Shown here piece after piece: positions 47,078 through 55,562 of a stretch of DNA of 64,000 nt (positions are counted from its first letter, which is position 1; every line of letters starts with the position of its first letter). The DNA is from Mucilaginibacter arboris (GTDB lineage Bacteria > Bacteroidota > Bacteroidia > Sphingobacteriales > Sphingobacteriaceae): assembly GCF_009754915.1 (NCBI RefSeq), contig NZ_WPIK01000002.1, positions 1 to 64,000 on the forward strand, read 5' to 3'. A program made the position numbers and the translations under genes. The notes under the pieces were generated by a model that was not told the origin of the DNA, made no database searches, and worked only from the letters and a program-made list of their open reading frames with translations.

Positions 47078-48538
47078 TTATATTTTATCAGGATTGAGGC
47101 CGTGGTTGTCGTTCAGGGTTTTACTCATGCTGATAATTTCTTCATCAATATTAAAAACACATTTTTTAATCAAATCAATGCATTCTTCCTGGTCTATCAT
47201 GCTGTTTTCCTGCAAATAAACTATTCCTTTTAAAGTAGCAATTGGCCCGCGGATTTGGTGCGACAGATGTAAGGAATACTCAGAAAGCCTTTTGTTTTTT
47301 ACTTTTAAATCCTTGGTACGCTCATCAATTTTTTCTTCTAAATAGCGGTTTAGTAAATCGGCATGTTCCTTTTGTTTAGATACTTCAATATTAAGACGGG
47401 TAAGCTCTGTATTGCTCCTGTTCGTTCTTTTAATGTTGATAATTAATAAGCAAACCAATGCCGCTAACAATGCTGCAACGGTTGCGCTCGACCAAAAAAG
47501 AGTAGTTGCATATTTCTGCTGAGCTATAATGCGTTCATTTTTTGTTCTGTTTTCAAGCTGAACAAATAAATCAGAAGCAAGTGTAATCCTTTTAGAAAAA
47601 GATTGCCTGTAGTAAGCGCTATCCTGACTAAAGTTTTGTTTTAAATAACCCAAAGCGGTTTTGTAATCACCTTTTTTATATGCTAACTGATAGAAAGCAT
47701 AGTTATAATCATTTTGCAAATCGCGGTTATCCAGGTTTCTGGCATATTCAAAACCATTAGTTAGTGTTTTTTCTGCTTTATCAAATTTACTTTGATTGAG
47801 ATAAACATTTGATAAGGTTAAATTAATATTTGCAATTGTAACATTTAAATTTAGCGCCTGTGCTTTTGTAAAAGCTTCCTGTAATATAGTTTCAGCTTTT
47901 TGGTATTGCTTTAAATAATTGTATGCTTCTCCCTGATTTTGCATACAAGTTACAATCAAATCAGGTGCATTAATCTCTTTAAACAATTGTGTACTCAGTT
48001 GAAACTTTTCCAACGCTTCGCTGAAGTTTTTCTTCTTCATCTCAACAATACCTATATTGACATACAATCTTGCAATTTCGGGTTTGGCTTGGTATTTTTT
48101 AGCAATTTGCAATGCTTTTGTATAATATTCCAACGCTTTATCATAATCACTGGATAAATACAAATTGCCAATATTGTTATATACTTTTCCGATGGCGTTG
48201 AAATTGTGGGTTTGTTCAAAATATAGAATTGCTTCTAAATATTTATCCAGTGCTTTTTCATAATTGTTTAAATAGGATTCGCCTATGCCAATTACCCGGC
48301 ATGCCTCTCCCAGGCCGTTTAAGTAGTTTGTTTTTTTTGCCAGGCTAAATGCTGTTGTTGCGTATTTAATAGTTAGTGCAGGAGATTTTAACCTAAGGTT
48401 GAATGCCATATTGGTTATAGAATCTATACTATTTATGCTTTTGTTGTCTTTGATTCCAGTATTGTTCATATCAATACAAAATGCACCGGTACAAAAAGGT
48501 AGCAATAGTAAATTGAATATAACGGATTTAAGTATCAA
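47078..48538 (-). CDS. TPR sensor histidine kinase-like protein without an ATPase domain
   Basis: A 486-residue protein: N-terminal signal/anchor, about seven TPR units (residues 50-300), one membrane helix at about 346-368, a coiled coil to about 415 and a HisKA-like motif with H427 (LSHQIRGPIATLKG). It stops about 60 residues after that His. The whole HATPase_c domain, expected to add about 110 residues with N, G1 and G2 boxes, is absent, and the downstream DNA shows no remnant. It may act with another kinase, or be a truncated gene; a dispersed repeat lies ten bases after its stop. Confidence 0.7.
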   Translation of the reverse strand: MILKSVIFNLLLLPFCTGAFCIDMNNTGIKDNKSINSIDSITNMAFNLRLKSPALTIKYATTAFSLAKKTNYLNGLGEACRVIGIGESYLNNYEKALDKYLEAILYFEQTHNFNAIGKVYNNIGNLYLSSDYDKALEYYTKALQIAKKYQAKPEIARLYVNIGIVEMKKKNFSEALEKFQLSTQLFKEINAPDLIVTCMQNQGEAYNYLKQYQKAETILQEAFTKAQALNLNVTIANINLTLSNVYLNQSKFDKAEKTLTNGFEYARNLDNRDLQNDYNYAFYQLAYKKGDYKTALGYLKQNFSQDSAYYRQSFSKRITLASDLFVQLENRTKNERIIAQQKYATTLFWSSATVAALLAALVCLLIINIKRTNRSNTELTRLNIEVSKQKEHADLLNRYLEEKIDERTKDLKVKNKRLSEYSLHLSHQIRGPIATLKGIVYLQENSMIDQEECIDLIKKCVFNIDEEIISMSKTLNDNHGLNPDKI

Positions 48539-48687
48539 GTTAACTGGTTTTTGTTAGTATAAAAACTAATATTTTTCTGTTGAAAAATAACTGTGTAGTA
48601 ATAAAAAAAACATTATGAAGCAACCTGTGCTACAGATTTACGTAACACTGATTGTAAAAAGTATATTACTAAAACAACAGGAAAATT

Positions 48688-48840
48688 ATGAAAAGGTTTA
48701 TGCTCGCATTATTTGCTTTTGCCACAATTTGTACAGTGTCTTGTAAAAAGGAAAGTGTTGATCCGGAAAACCCAACGATTAAAAAAGCATATATGAGCAG
48801 TGGTGGCGGTGATAAAAGGCCAAGTAGTCATTGTGATTAA
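48688..48840 (+). CDS. Small lipoprotein, 50 residues
   Basis: A short open frame beginning MKRFMLALFAFATICTVSC, a typical lipoprotein signal with Cys19, followed by a polar mature part (KKESVDPENPTIKKAYMSSGGGDKRPSSHCD) with a Gly run and a second Cys near the end. It stands in the gap divergent from the TPR kinase gene and convergent with the SGNH hydrolase. No family is recognised. Signal peptide quality and clear start support a real gene. Confidence 0.55.
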   Translation: MKRFMLALFAFATICTVSCKKESVDPENPTIKKAYMSSGGGDKRPSSHCD

Positions 48841-48860
48841 GTATAACCACAAGTAATGCT

Positions 48861-49817
48861 TTATCGGCCAAGTACAACCATTTTTTTTACATATTGCTCT
48901 GTTGGTGTTTGCATGGCATAGAGGTAAATTCCAGGGACAAGATCTGTGGTTGGAAGTACAATTTCATGATAGCCGGAATTGAAATAGTTGTTTGCCAGTG
49001 TTTTAACAATTGCCCCGGCCATATTGTACAAGGTTATTATAACTTTATTAGATTTAGCTAAACTAAACCCAATTGTTGTGTTGTTAACAGAAGGATTGGG
49101 ATAATTCTGGCTTAAGCCCGAAAGCAGTAATTTGTTTTCAATAATCATATTCAGGGTATCAAACCAGGCATAAGCAATCCGCATATTTCCCTGTGCATTA
49201 GGGTGCGTAGTATCCTGGTATAAAGACCAGTCCCTGCCCAAAACAGCATTTATATCTGTAAAATAAATTTTTCTGTTGGTGGCAATTCTTCTGTAGATAG
49301 CATTAATTTGCCTGATTACAAAATTTGCATTTTGGTTACGTTTGTTATTGGTATCGTTTAAGTATTGAATGGTCCCGATAACTGGTATTAAATTGTAAGC
49401 CAAAGCAATTTCTATCATTTTGTCCATATTGCTTTGCGTTTCTGCTATTTTCATTTTCCCGTCCACAATAGCCAAAGCATCATTTAAGCCCATCAAAATC
49501 AATACAAAACCAGTTTTGTTTTTAATAGTAGCTTCAAAACGGGCTAAACCTTGTGTGGTAGTTTGACTGGGGATGCCATAATTATCTACTATTATAGTTT
49601 TACCGGGATAACAGGCTTGAAAATCAGAATTTAAATATCCCTGAAACTGAAGCCCATTAATTCCAGCTACAGTACTGGCACCAAAGGTGGTAATATCGAT
49701 ACTGTCTTTAGCATACAATTTTGAAGATAAAGAACAGCTTGGACTTTGCGCATAAACAATTGCTGATGTAAAAAATGCTAAAAACAGCAGCAAAAACCTT
49801 ATCGACCTACGAGCCAT
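48861..49817 (-). CDS. SGNH/GDSL hydrolase with a T9SS sorting domain
   Basis: A 318-residue secreted esterase-type protein. Signal peptide ends near YAQ (24). SGNH blocks are visible: nucleophile S48 (TFGASTV, GAS in place of GDS), N112 (MGLNDAL) and the D202-x-x-H205 pair (DTTHPNAQG). Residues 235-318 are a T9SS type A sorting domain (LSQNYPNPSVNNTTIGFSL, YNMAGAIVKTL, LVPGIYLYAM, KMVVLGR), so the protein is probably exported across the outer membrane by the system encoded by gldKLMN. The ester it cleaves is unknown. A near-exact sister repeat lies in the signal peptide (49779-49790). Confidence 0.85.
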   Translation of the reverse strand: MARRSIRFLLLFLAFFTSAIVYAQSPSCSLSSKLYAKDSIDITTFGASTVAGINGLQFQGYLNSDFQACYPGKTIIVDNYGIPSQTTTQGLARFEATIKNKTGFVLILMGLNDALAIVDGKMKIAETQSNMDKMIEIALAYNLIPVIGTIQYLNDTNNKRNQNANFVIRQINAIYRRIATNRKIYFTDINAVLGRDWSLYQDTTHPNAQGNMRIAYAWFDTLNMIIENKLLLSGLSQNYPNPSVNNTTIGFSLAKSNKVIITLYNMAGAIVKTLANNYFNSGYHEIVLPTTDLVPGIYLYAMQTPTEQYVKKMVVLGR

Positions 49818-49994
49818 TTAACCTTTATTTTATTAATAAACCCCGACTAACAAAAACCTTAACGAATATACATTAAAATTTGACAGTTTGAAAAACAACT
49901 ACATAGGATTTTTATAATAATTAAAAATATTTTTTCATTAAGGTTTAGCTGTTAAGGCTCAAAACGTATTTACACTACATGGAAGCAAAAATTA

Positions 49995-50002
49995 TATATT
50001 TG
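49995..50002 (+). promoter_or_regulatory. -7 box of the peptidase gene
   Basis: TATATTTG matches TAnnTTTG, 16 nt before the M20 start codon. The rest of the 201-nt gap shows nothing else. Confidence 0.45.
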
Positions 50003-50018
50003 TTCAAAACGTTTAGTA

Positions 50019-51386
50019 ATGCAAGAAATTAAAAAATATGTAGAAGCTAACAAAGACCGATTTTTAGATGAATTGTTTGCTTTGCTTCGTTTCCCTTCGG
50101 TAAGCGCTGATCCAAAATATAAAAATGATGTTTTAAATGCAGCAGATTTTGTTGCCGAAAAACTGCGGGAAGCAGGTGCAGAAAATGTAGAGGTTTGTAA
50201 AACAGCTGGTTATCCGGTTGTTTACGGTGAAAAAACTGTTGATGCCTCTAAGCCTACCGTTTTAGTTTACGGCCATTATGATGTGCAGCCGCCGGATCCG
50301 TTAGAGCTTTGGAAAACGCCGCCATTTGAACCCACTATCCGCGATGGTAAAATTTATGCCCGTGGTGCCTGTGATGATAAAGGGCAGTTTTATATGCATG
50401 TTAAAGCATTTGAACTGATGATGAAAACCAACAGCCTGCCCTGCAATATTAAATTTATGATCGAGGGTGAAGAAGAAGTAGGATCGGATAACCTGGCAAC
50501 CTTTGTACAGCAAAATAAAGAAAAGTTAAAGGCTGATGTTATTTTAATTTCGGATACTTCTATGCTGAGTATGGAAAACCCTTCTTTAGAAACCGGTTTG
50601 CGCGGGCTTTCTTACCTGGAAGTGGAAGTAACAGGGCCATCGCGCGATTTGCACTCAGGCGTGTATGGCGGTGCGGTTGCTAATCCGATCACCATTCTGT
50701 CTAAAATGATCGCTTCTTTTCATGATGAAAACAACCATATTACCATTCCGGGTTTTTATGATGATGTAATTGAACTGACGGATGAAGAAAAACATGCCTT
50801 AAACGAAGCACCGTTCAACATAGATGAATACAAAAAAGATTTGCAGATTAAGGAAATCTGGGGCGAAAAAGGTTATAGTACTTTAGAACGTACCGGAACA
50901 AGGCCAACATTAGAATTGAACGGAATTTGGGGCGGATACATTGGCGAAGGTGCCAAAACAGTATTGCCATCCAAAGCATCTGCAAAAATATCTATGCGTT
51001 TAGTACCAAACCAAAGTTCGGCTAAAATAACAGAGTTGTTTACTAAGCATTTTGAAAGCATAGCACCACCGTATGTAAAAGTGAAGGTTACACCACATCA
51101 TGGCGGCGAACCGGTAGTTACACCCACATCGAGTGCTGCTTTCCGCGCAGCCGAAAAAGCAATTGAAGAGTCTTTCGGTAAAAAGCCAATTCCAACCCGT
51201 GGCGGCGGAAGCATTCCGATTGTAGCTTTGTTTGAAAAAGAATTAGGCATAAAAACAGTATTGATGGGTTTTGGCTTAGACAGTGATGCCTTGCACTCGC
51301 CAAACGAGAAATACGATATTTATAACTATTATAAAGGTATCGAAACCATTCCTTTGTTCTATAAATATTTTACAGCGTTATCATAA
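50019..51386 (+). CDS. M20 family dipeptidase/carboxypeptidase
   Basis: A 455-residue zinc peptidase without a signal peptide. Metal ligands follow the M20 order: H86-x-D88 (YGHYDVQP), the Asp of RGACDDKGQ (119/120), E151/E152 (EGEEEVGS), then HSGVYGG, and a late His (ALHSPNE). It resembles the bacterial cytosolic dipeptidase group. It probably releases amino acids from dipeptides. A sister repeat at 51250-51261 (with upstream TTAGGCA) is read as IKTVL. Confidence 0.9.
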   Translation: MQEIKKYVEANKDRFLDELFALLRFPSVSADPKYKNDVLNAADFVAEKLREAGAENVEVCKTAGYPVVYGEKTVDASKPTVLVYGHYDVQPPDPLELWKTPPFEPTIRDGKIYARGACDDKGQFYMHVKAFELMMKTNSLPCNIKFMIEGEEEVGSDNLATFVQQNKEKLKADVILISDTSMLSMENPSLETGLRGLSYLEVEVTGPSRDLHSGVYGGAVANPITILSKMIASFHDENNHITIPGFYDDVIELTDEEKHALNEAPFNIDEYKKDLQIKEIWGEKGYSTLERTGTRPTLELNGIWGGYIGEGAKTVLPSKASAKISMRLVPNQSSAKITELFTKHFESIAPPYVKVKVTPHHGGEPVVTPTSSAAFRAAEKAIEESFGKKPIPTRGGGSIPIVALFEKELGIKTVLMGFGLDSDALHSPNEKYDIYNYYKGIETIPLFYKYFTALS

Positions 51387-51405
51387 AATAAATTGATTTA
51401 GGCAG

Positions 51406-51417
51406 ATGCTTCTTTTA
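51406..51417 (-). repeat. Dispersed 12-bp repeat, intergenic copy with extended flank
   Basis: An exact ATGCTTCTTTTA followed by TCACCTAAAAA, identical over 20 bases to the left arms of elements A and B. Between the M20 gene and rfbD. Confidence 0.85.
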
Positions 51418-51505
51418 TCACCTAAAAATTAACCGTATGCTTACTTTTTAAAGTAACTTATCTTAGAACAATATCGTTACAAATAAAACTTATATTAAAA
51501 TACCC

Positions 51506-52369
51506 ATGAGTAAAATAGTAGTGTTCGGGGCATCGGGGCAGTTGGGCCAGTGTTTAAAGCAGGTAGCTGCCGAAATGAATATAACAGATATTGCTTTCCC
51601 TAACGAAACGGAAGCCAATATTTTAAATACTGAAGCTTTACAGCAGCTTTTTGCTAAACATCAACCCCAATATGTAATTAATTGTGCCGCTTATACGGCT
51701 GTTGATAAAGCTGAAGATGAGTTAGGCCTTGCCCGGAAAATAAATAAAACGGGTGTAGAAAACATTGCAGTTTTATGTAAAGAGCATACTACCGCTTTTG
51801 TACAGGTTTCTACCGATTTTATCTTTGCCGGCAATACACCGCACCCTTTAATAGAAACAGACCCGGCAGAACCCATCAGCGTTTATGGTTTAACCAAGCT
51901 GGAAGGCGAGCAGGTAATCCCGCCAAATACAGAAAAATACTTTATTTTAAGGACAAGCTGGCTTTACTCTGAACACGGCAACAACTTCGTAAAAACGATG
52001 CTGAAGCTTGGCAAAGAAAGGGATGAACTGAAAATTATTGCAGATCAGGTAGGGACGCCAACGTATGCAATTGATTTAGCTTCGGCTATCCTGCAAATTA
52101 TAGAATCTGGCAGTCGGGCTTACGGCATTTATCATTACAGCAACGAAGGTGTTACTTCCTGGTACGATTTTGCACAAGGTATTTTTGATATCAGCAACAC
52201 CGAAGTAAAAGTCTTGCCTATCCACACAGCAGAATATCCTACAAAGGCTACACGCCCTGCTTATTCTGTAATGGATAAATCTAAAATTAAAAAAACTTTC
52301 GGGATAGAAATTCCCTACTGGCGGCATAGTTTGGAAAAATGTATTGCTGCACTTTCTCAAAATCAATAA
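51506..52369 (+). CDS. rfbD: dTDP-4-dehydrorhamnose reductase
   Basis: A 287-residue SDR-type reductase: cofactor loop GASGQLGQ (8-15), catalytic Y127-x-x-x-K131 (YGLTK) with S102/T103 (VSTDF), and the RmlD-type residues LRTSWLY. It makes dTDP-L-rhamnose from the 4-keto intermediate. rfbA follows after 33 nt. rfbB and rfbC are not in the window, so the pathway is split. Confidence 0.93.
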   Translation: MSKIVVFGASGQLGQCLKQVAAEMNITDIAFPNETEANILNTEALQQLFAKHQPQYVINCAAYTAVDKAEDELGLARKINKTGVENIAVLCKEHTTAFVQVSTDFIFAGNTPHPLIETDPAEPISVYGLTKLEGEQVIPPNTEKYFILRTSWLYSEHGNNFVKTMLKLGKERDELKIIADQVGTPTYAIDLASAILQIIESGSRAYGIYHYSNEGVTSWYDFAQGIFDISNTEVKVLPIHTAEYPTKATRPAYSVMDKSKIKKTFGIEIPYWRHSLEKCIAALSQNQ

Positions 52370-52402
52370 ATATTAACCTCAACCTCATCAACACCAATAA
52401 TA

Positions 52403-53269
52403 ATGAAAGGAATCATACTTGCCGGCGGATCAGGAACACGCCTTTATCCCATAACTAAAGCAATCAGTAAGCAGTTAATGCCTATATATGATAAGCCGAT
52501 GATCTATTATCCGCTATCGGTGCTGATCCACTCGGATATACGCGAGATATTGATTATAACTACACCAGAAGACAGCAGCAGTTTTAAGCGCTTGTTAGGG
52601 GACGGCAGTGATTTGGGCTGCCGGTTTGAATTTGCGGTACAAGAAACGCCTAACGGACTGGCGCAAGCTTTTGTTATTGGCGAAGAATTTATAGGAAACG
52701 ATAAAGTAGCACTTATTTTGGGCGATAATATTTTTTACGGCGCTGGTTTTGGCCGTTTAACACGGAAATTTAACCAGGTTGATGGCGCAGCTATTTTCGC
52801 TTATCATGTATCAGACCCGGAACGTTACGGCGTGGTAGACTTTGATGATGAGTTTAAAGCACTCTCTATCGAAGAAAAACCGGAGCGCCCTAAATCTAAT
52901 TACGCAGTACCTGGATTGTATTTCTATGATAACGAAGTAGTACAAATTGCTAAAGATATTCCTTTATCTCCGCGCGGCGAATACGAAATTACTGATGTAA
53001 ATAAAGTATATCTGGAAAGGAAAAAGCTGCACGTTGGTGTAATGGACCGCGGAACAGCCTGGCTGGATACTGGTACTTTTGATTCGTTAAGTGATGCCAC
53101 AGAGTTTGTTCGAGTGATAGAAAAACGTCAGGATACAAAAATTGGCTGTATAGAAGAAGTTGCTTTCCGCAGAGGGTTTATTGGTGAAGAGCAGCTTAAA
53201 GTATTGGCAGAAAGATACCGTAAAAGTGGTTATGGTAGTTACCTGTTAAAATTGCTTCATTCTTTCTGA
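52403..53269 (+). CDS. rfbA: Glucose-1-phosphate thymidylyltransferase
   Basis: A 288-residue nucleotidyltransferase that makes dTDP-glucose from dTTP and glucose-1-phosphate. Signature [18 protein letters not shown] (8-25) and [29 protein letters not shown], and [14 protein letters not shown] are all classical RmlA. It is adjacent to rfbD on the same strand; products feed L-rhamnose (or other dTDP-sugar) into surface glycans. Confidence 0.97.
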   Translation: MKGIILAGGSGTRLYPITKAISKQLMPIYDKPMIYYPLSVLIHSDIREILIITTPEDSSSFKRLLGDGSDLGCRFEFAVQETPNGLAQAFVIGEEFIGNDKVALILGDNIFYGAGFGRLTRKFNQVDGAAIFAYHVSDPERYGVVDFDDEFKALSIEEKPERPKSNYAVPGLYFYDNEVVQIAKDIPLSPRGEYEITDVNKVYLERKKLHVGVMDRGTAWLDTGTFDSLSDATEFVRVIEKRQDTKIGCIEEVAFRRGFIGEEQLKVLAERYRKSGYGSYLLKLLHSF

Positions 53270-53298
53270 GTAATCCTGTAGATCGGGTTAAAACTTTT

Positions 53299-53310
53299 AT
53301 GCTTCGTTTA
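53299..53310 (-). repeat. Dispersed 12-bp repeat, near-exact copy
   Basis: ATGCTTCGTTTA, one mismatch, in the 55-nt gap between rfbA and the GNAT gene. Confidence 0.6.
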
Positions 53311-53324
53311 TAGTAGTATTTTAA

Positions 53325-53612
53325 ATGAATTTTATGGATCAGGAAATTATTGTAAACGAAGAAGAAAACCAGTTTGAATTAGAATTGCCGCAAGGGCTTG
53401 CTTTAATTGCTTATGAAATGGATGGAAAAACCATGTCTATTTTGCATACAGAGGTCCCGGAAGGGGTAGAAGGACAGGGTATTGGCTCACAGTTAGCAAA
53501 ATATGCCTTGGAATATGCCCGTAAAAACCATTTAAAAGTGAAAAATTATTGCCGTTTCGTTCAGGTGTTTTTACGCAGGCACCCGGAATATAAGGATATA
53601 ATTGTTCAGTAG
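53325..53612 (+). CDS. Small GNAT-like N-acetyltransferase
   Basis: A 95-residue domain with the acetyl-CoA-binding loop VEGQGIGSQLAKYALEYARK (the Q/RxxGxG/A motif as GQGIGS) and a C-terminal YCRFVQVFLRRHPEYKDIV, as in the GNAT subfamily of very small acetyltransferases. ATG at 53334 is an alternative start. The substrate is unknown. It is 15 nt ahead of the Crp/Fnr gene. Confidence 0.85.
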   Translation: MNFMDQEIIVNEEENQFELELPQGLALIAYEMDGKTMSILHTEVPEGVEGQGIGSQLAKYALEYARKNHLKVKNYCRFVQVFLRRHPEYKDIIVQ

Positions 53613-53627
53613 TAACCTTCTAACCCA

Positions 53628-54209
53628 ATGTTTGAAGCATTTGATAAAAATATAAGTAACCATGTAAATTTATCAACAGATGAATTGGATCTGGTACATC
53701 ATCTCTTTCAACATAAAACTTACAGAAAGAAAACATTATTGCTTAGTGAAGGCCAGGTATGCAATTTTGAAGCATATTTAGTTAAAGGCTGCGTAAAAAG
53801 ATATTACATTGACCCAAACGGCGATGAAGTAATTTTGCAGTTTGCGGTAGAAGACTGGTGGGTAAGCGATATGGTTAGTTTTACCGAACAAGTTCCGTCG
53901 CATCTCTATATCGAAACCATAGAAGAAACAGAGTTACTGCAAATTACTTATCCAAACAAAGAATTATTATTTAAGCAGGTGCCACAGTTGGAGCGTGTTT
54001 TCCGGCTATTGGTACAACGTGCCTATTCGGTTTTAGAGAACCGTTTTTTTACGGGTTTAACTGCTTCTGCAGAAGAACGTTATTTAAACTTTATAAAAAA
54101 ATATCCGATCTTGCCCCAGCGCGTGCCGCAATACCAAATTGCTTCTTATCTCGGTATTACACCAGAAGCGCTAAGCCGTATCCGGGCCTCACTTTTGCGC
54201 AAAAAGTAG
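53628..54209 (+). CDS. Crp/Fnr-family transcriptional regulator
   Basis: A 193-residue regulator: cyclic-nucleotide-binding-like beta-roll (about 25-110, with LLSEGQVCNFEAYLVKGCVKRYY) and a C-terminal helix-turn-helix (IASYLGITPEALSRIR, about 172-187). There are no Cys clusters for Fe-S binding. It could sense a small ligand through the beta-roll; the ligand and regulon are unknown. It lies just behind the GNAT gene; the pirin gene 124 nt downstream is a candidate target. Confidence 0.9.
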   Translation: MFEAFDKNISNHVNLSTDELDLVHHLFQHKTYRKKTLLLSEGQVCNFEAYLVKGCVKRYYIDPNGDEVILQFAVEDWWVSDMVSFTEQVPSHLYIETIEETELLQITYPNKELLFKQVPQLERVFRLLVQRAYSVLENRFFTGLTASAEERYLNFIKKYPILPQRVPQYQIASYLGITPEALSRIRASLLRKK

Positions 54210-54323
54210 CTGGTTTCTTAATCTGTATCAATACGAACTTCCATTCGGATAGCTGACATTTGTACTGTTAATCAAATCAATAGCAAATTATTCTGCTGTT
54301 GATTTTACTGTAAAAATTAACGG

Positions 54324-54335
54324 TAAAAACAGCAT
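54324..54335 (+). repeat. Sister 12-bp repeat overlapping the pirin start
   Basis: TAAAAACAGCAT; its last two bases open the ATG of the pirin gene. Preceded by AAAATTAACGG. Confidence 0.7.
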
Positions 54336-55053
54336 GACAAATACAGTCCTTCATACAGCAAATAGTCGCGGGCACGCAAATCATGGTTGGCTCGATAGTT
54401 ATCATACTTTCAGTTTTGCTAATTATTATAATCCGGAAAGGATCAATTTTGGTGCGCTTCGCGTTTTAAACGACGATACCGTTGCCGGGGGCAGGGGCTT
54501 TGGAAGCCATCCGCACGATAATATGGAAATTGTGAGTATTCCACTGGAAGGCGATTTGGAACACCAAGATAATTTGGGCAATGTGGCCGTTATCCGCAAA
54601 GGAGATGTACAAATTATAAGTGCCGGAACAGGGGTTTTTCACAGCGAAAAAAATAAAAATCCGGATAAACCGGTTCAGTTCCTGCAAATCTGGCTGTATC
54701 CAAATAAGTTAAATGGCACTCCGCGTTACGATCAGGTTTCTTTAGATGTAAAAGACAGGCACAATAATTTTCAGCAAATACTTTCCCCCAATCCGGATGA
54801 TGCCGGCGTTTGGATACAGCAGGATGCCTGGTTTAGCCTCGGAAAATTTGACCAGGGTTTTCAAACTAATTATCACCTAAAAAAAACTGATAACGGCGTT
54901 TACGCTTTTGTGCTGGAAGGCGATGTAACCATCAACGGACAGCAATTGCACCGCCGCGATGGTTTTGGCATCTGGAATGTAGATCAGCTTCATTTTACAG
55001 CTGATTCTGCAGGTGCAGAAGTTTTATTGATGGATATTCCGATGAATATTTAA
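54334..55053 (+). CDS. Pirin-family protein
   Basis: A 239-residue bicupin. The metal site of the family is complete: H59, H61, H103 and E105 (SHPHDNMEI and GTGVFHSE), matching YhhW of E. coli with a two-residue offset. Family members include quercetin 2,3-dioxygenases and redox-linked regulators. No signal peptide. It stands alone, with a Crp/Fnr gene upstream. Confidence 0.9.
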   Translation: MTNTVLHTANSRGHANHGWLDSYHTFSFANYYNPERINFGALRVLNDDTVAGGRGFGSHPHDNMEIVSIPLEGDLEHQDNLGNVAVIRKGDVQIISAGTGVFHSEKNKNPDKPVQFLQIWLYPNKLNGTPRYDQVSLDVKDRHNNFQQILSPNPDDAGVWIQQDAWFSLGKFDQGFQTNYHLKKTDNGVYAFVLEGDVTINGQQLHRRDGFGIWNVDQLHFTADSAGAEVLLMDIPMNI

Positions 55054-55084
55054 CTGGCTGATCCTTTTTTAATTATTTAATCCG

Positions 55085-55130
55085 TGAAGCTGGAGGTATC
55101 ATCTAAAAACATCTTCCGGCTTCTTTCGTT
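55085..55130 (+). terminator. Possible terminator after the pirin gene
   Basis: An imperfect stem: GAAGCTGGA (55086-55094) with TCCGGCTTC (55114-55122), one G-T pair, then TTTCGTTTTC. It lies 33 nt after the pirin stop. Not perfect, so tentative. Confidence 0.4.
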
Positions 55131-55139
55131 TTCAAAACC

Positions 55140-55451
55140 ATGCACCGTTTAAATATCCTGGCCATCCATCGCGATACTAAAATTTTAGCAACTGTTTTAC
55201 GATTAATTAATGCTAACGGACAATGGAATGGAATTGGTGCCATTACCAATGAAGAAGCGATTGAACTGTTCCATCAGCAACCCGTTGGCATTGTTTTATT
55301 TTGTTCCGGAATTGATCCGGAAAGCGAAGAAAAACTAAAAGCTGTTTTTAGCACCCAAAAACCTGCGCCTATTTTTTTACAGCACTTTGGCGGCGGGAGC
55401 GGGTTACTAAGTGCCGAAATTTACGAAGCGTTGGCCAAACAAGGGCATTAA
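55140..55451 (+). CDS. Receiver-like protein lacking the phosphoacceptor
   Basis: A 103-residue protein with alternating strands and helices like a response-regulator receiver domain (start LNILAIHRDTKILATVLRLI, GIVLFCSGIDPES). Where the phosphorylated Asp is expected at the end of strand 3 (GIVLFC-S), there is Cys-Ser. I see no output domain. It could be an atypical, unphosphorylated receiver; confidence that it is a gene is moderate, in function low. Confidence 0.55.
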   Translation: MHRLNILAIHRDTKILATVLRLINANGQWNGIGAITNEEAIELFHQQPVGIVLFCSGIDPESEEKLKAVFSTQKPAPIFLQHFGGGSGLLSAEIYEALAKQGH

Positions 55452-55475
55452 CTTCTTTAGTCATTTTGGTTTTTG

Positions 55476-55562
55476 CTGTCATTCGACCGCAGGGAGAAAT
55501 CTTCTTTCAACTATAAATTCTAATTACTTCGATTAAGATTCCTCCTAACGTTAAAATGACAG
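55476..55562. repeat. Imperfect palindromic repeat of the TGTCATT family
   Basis: Outer arms CTGTCATT (55476-55483) and AATGACAG (55555-55562) are exact complements; inner arms GGGAGAAATCTT and AAGATTCCTCC match loosely. The end of the GT9 gene lies in the right arm, supplying its last codons. A related element is at 57227-57330. Confidence 0.65.
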
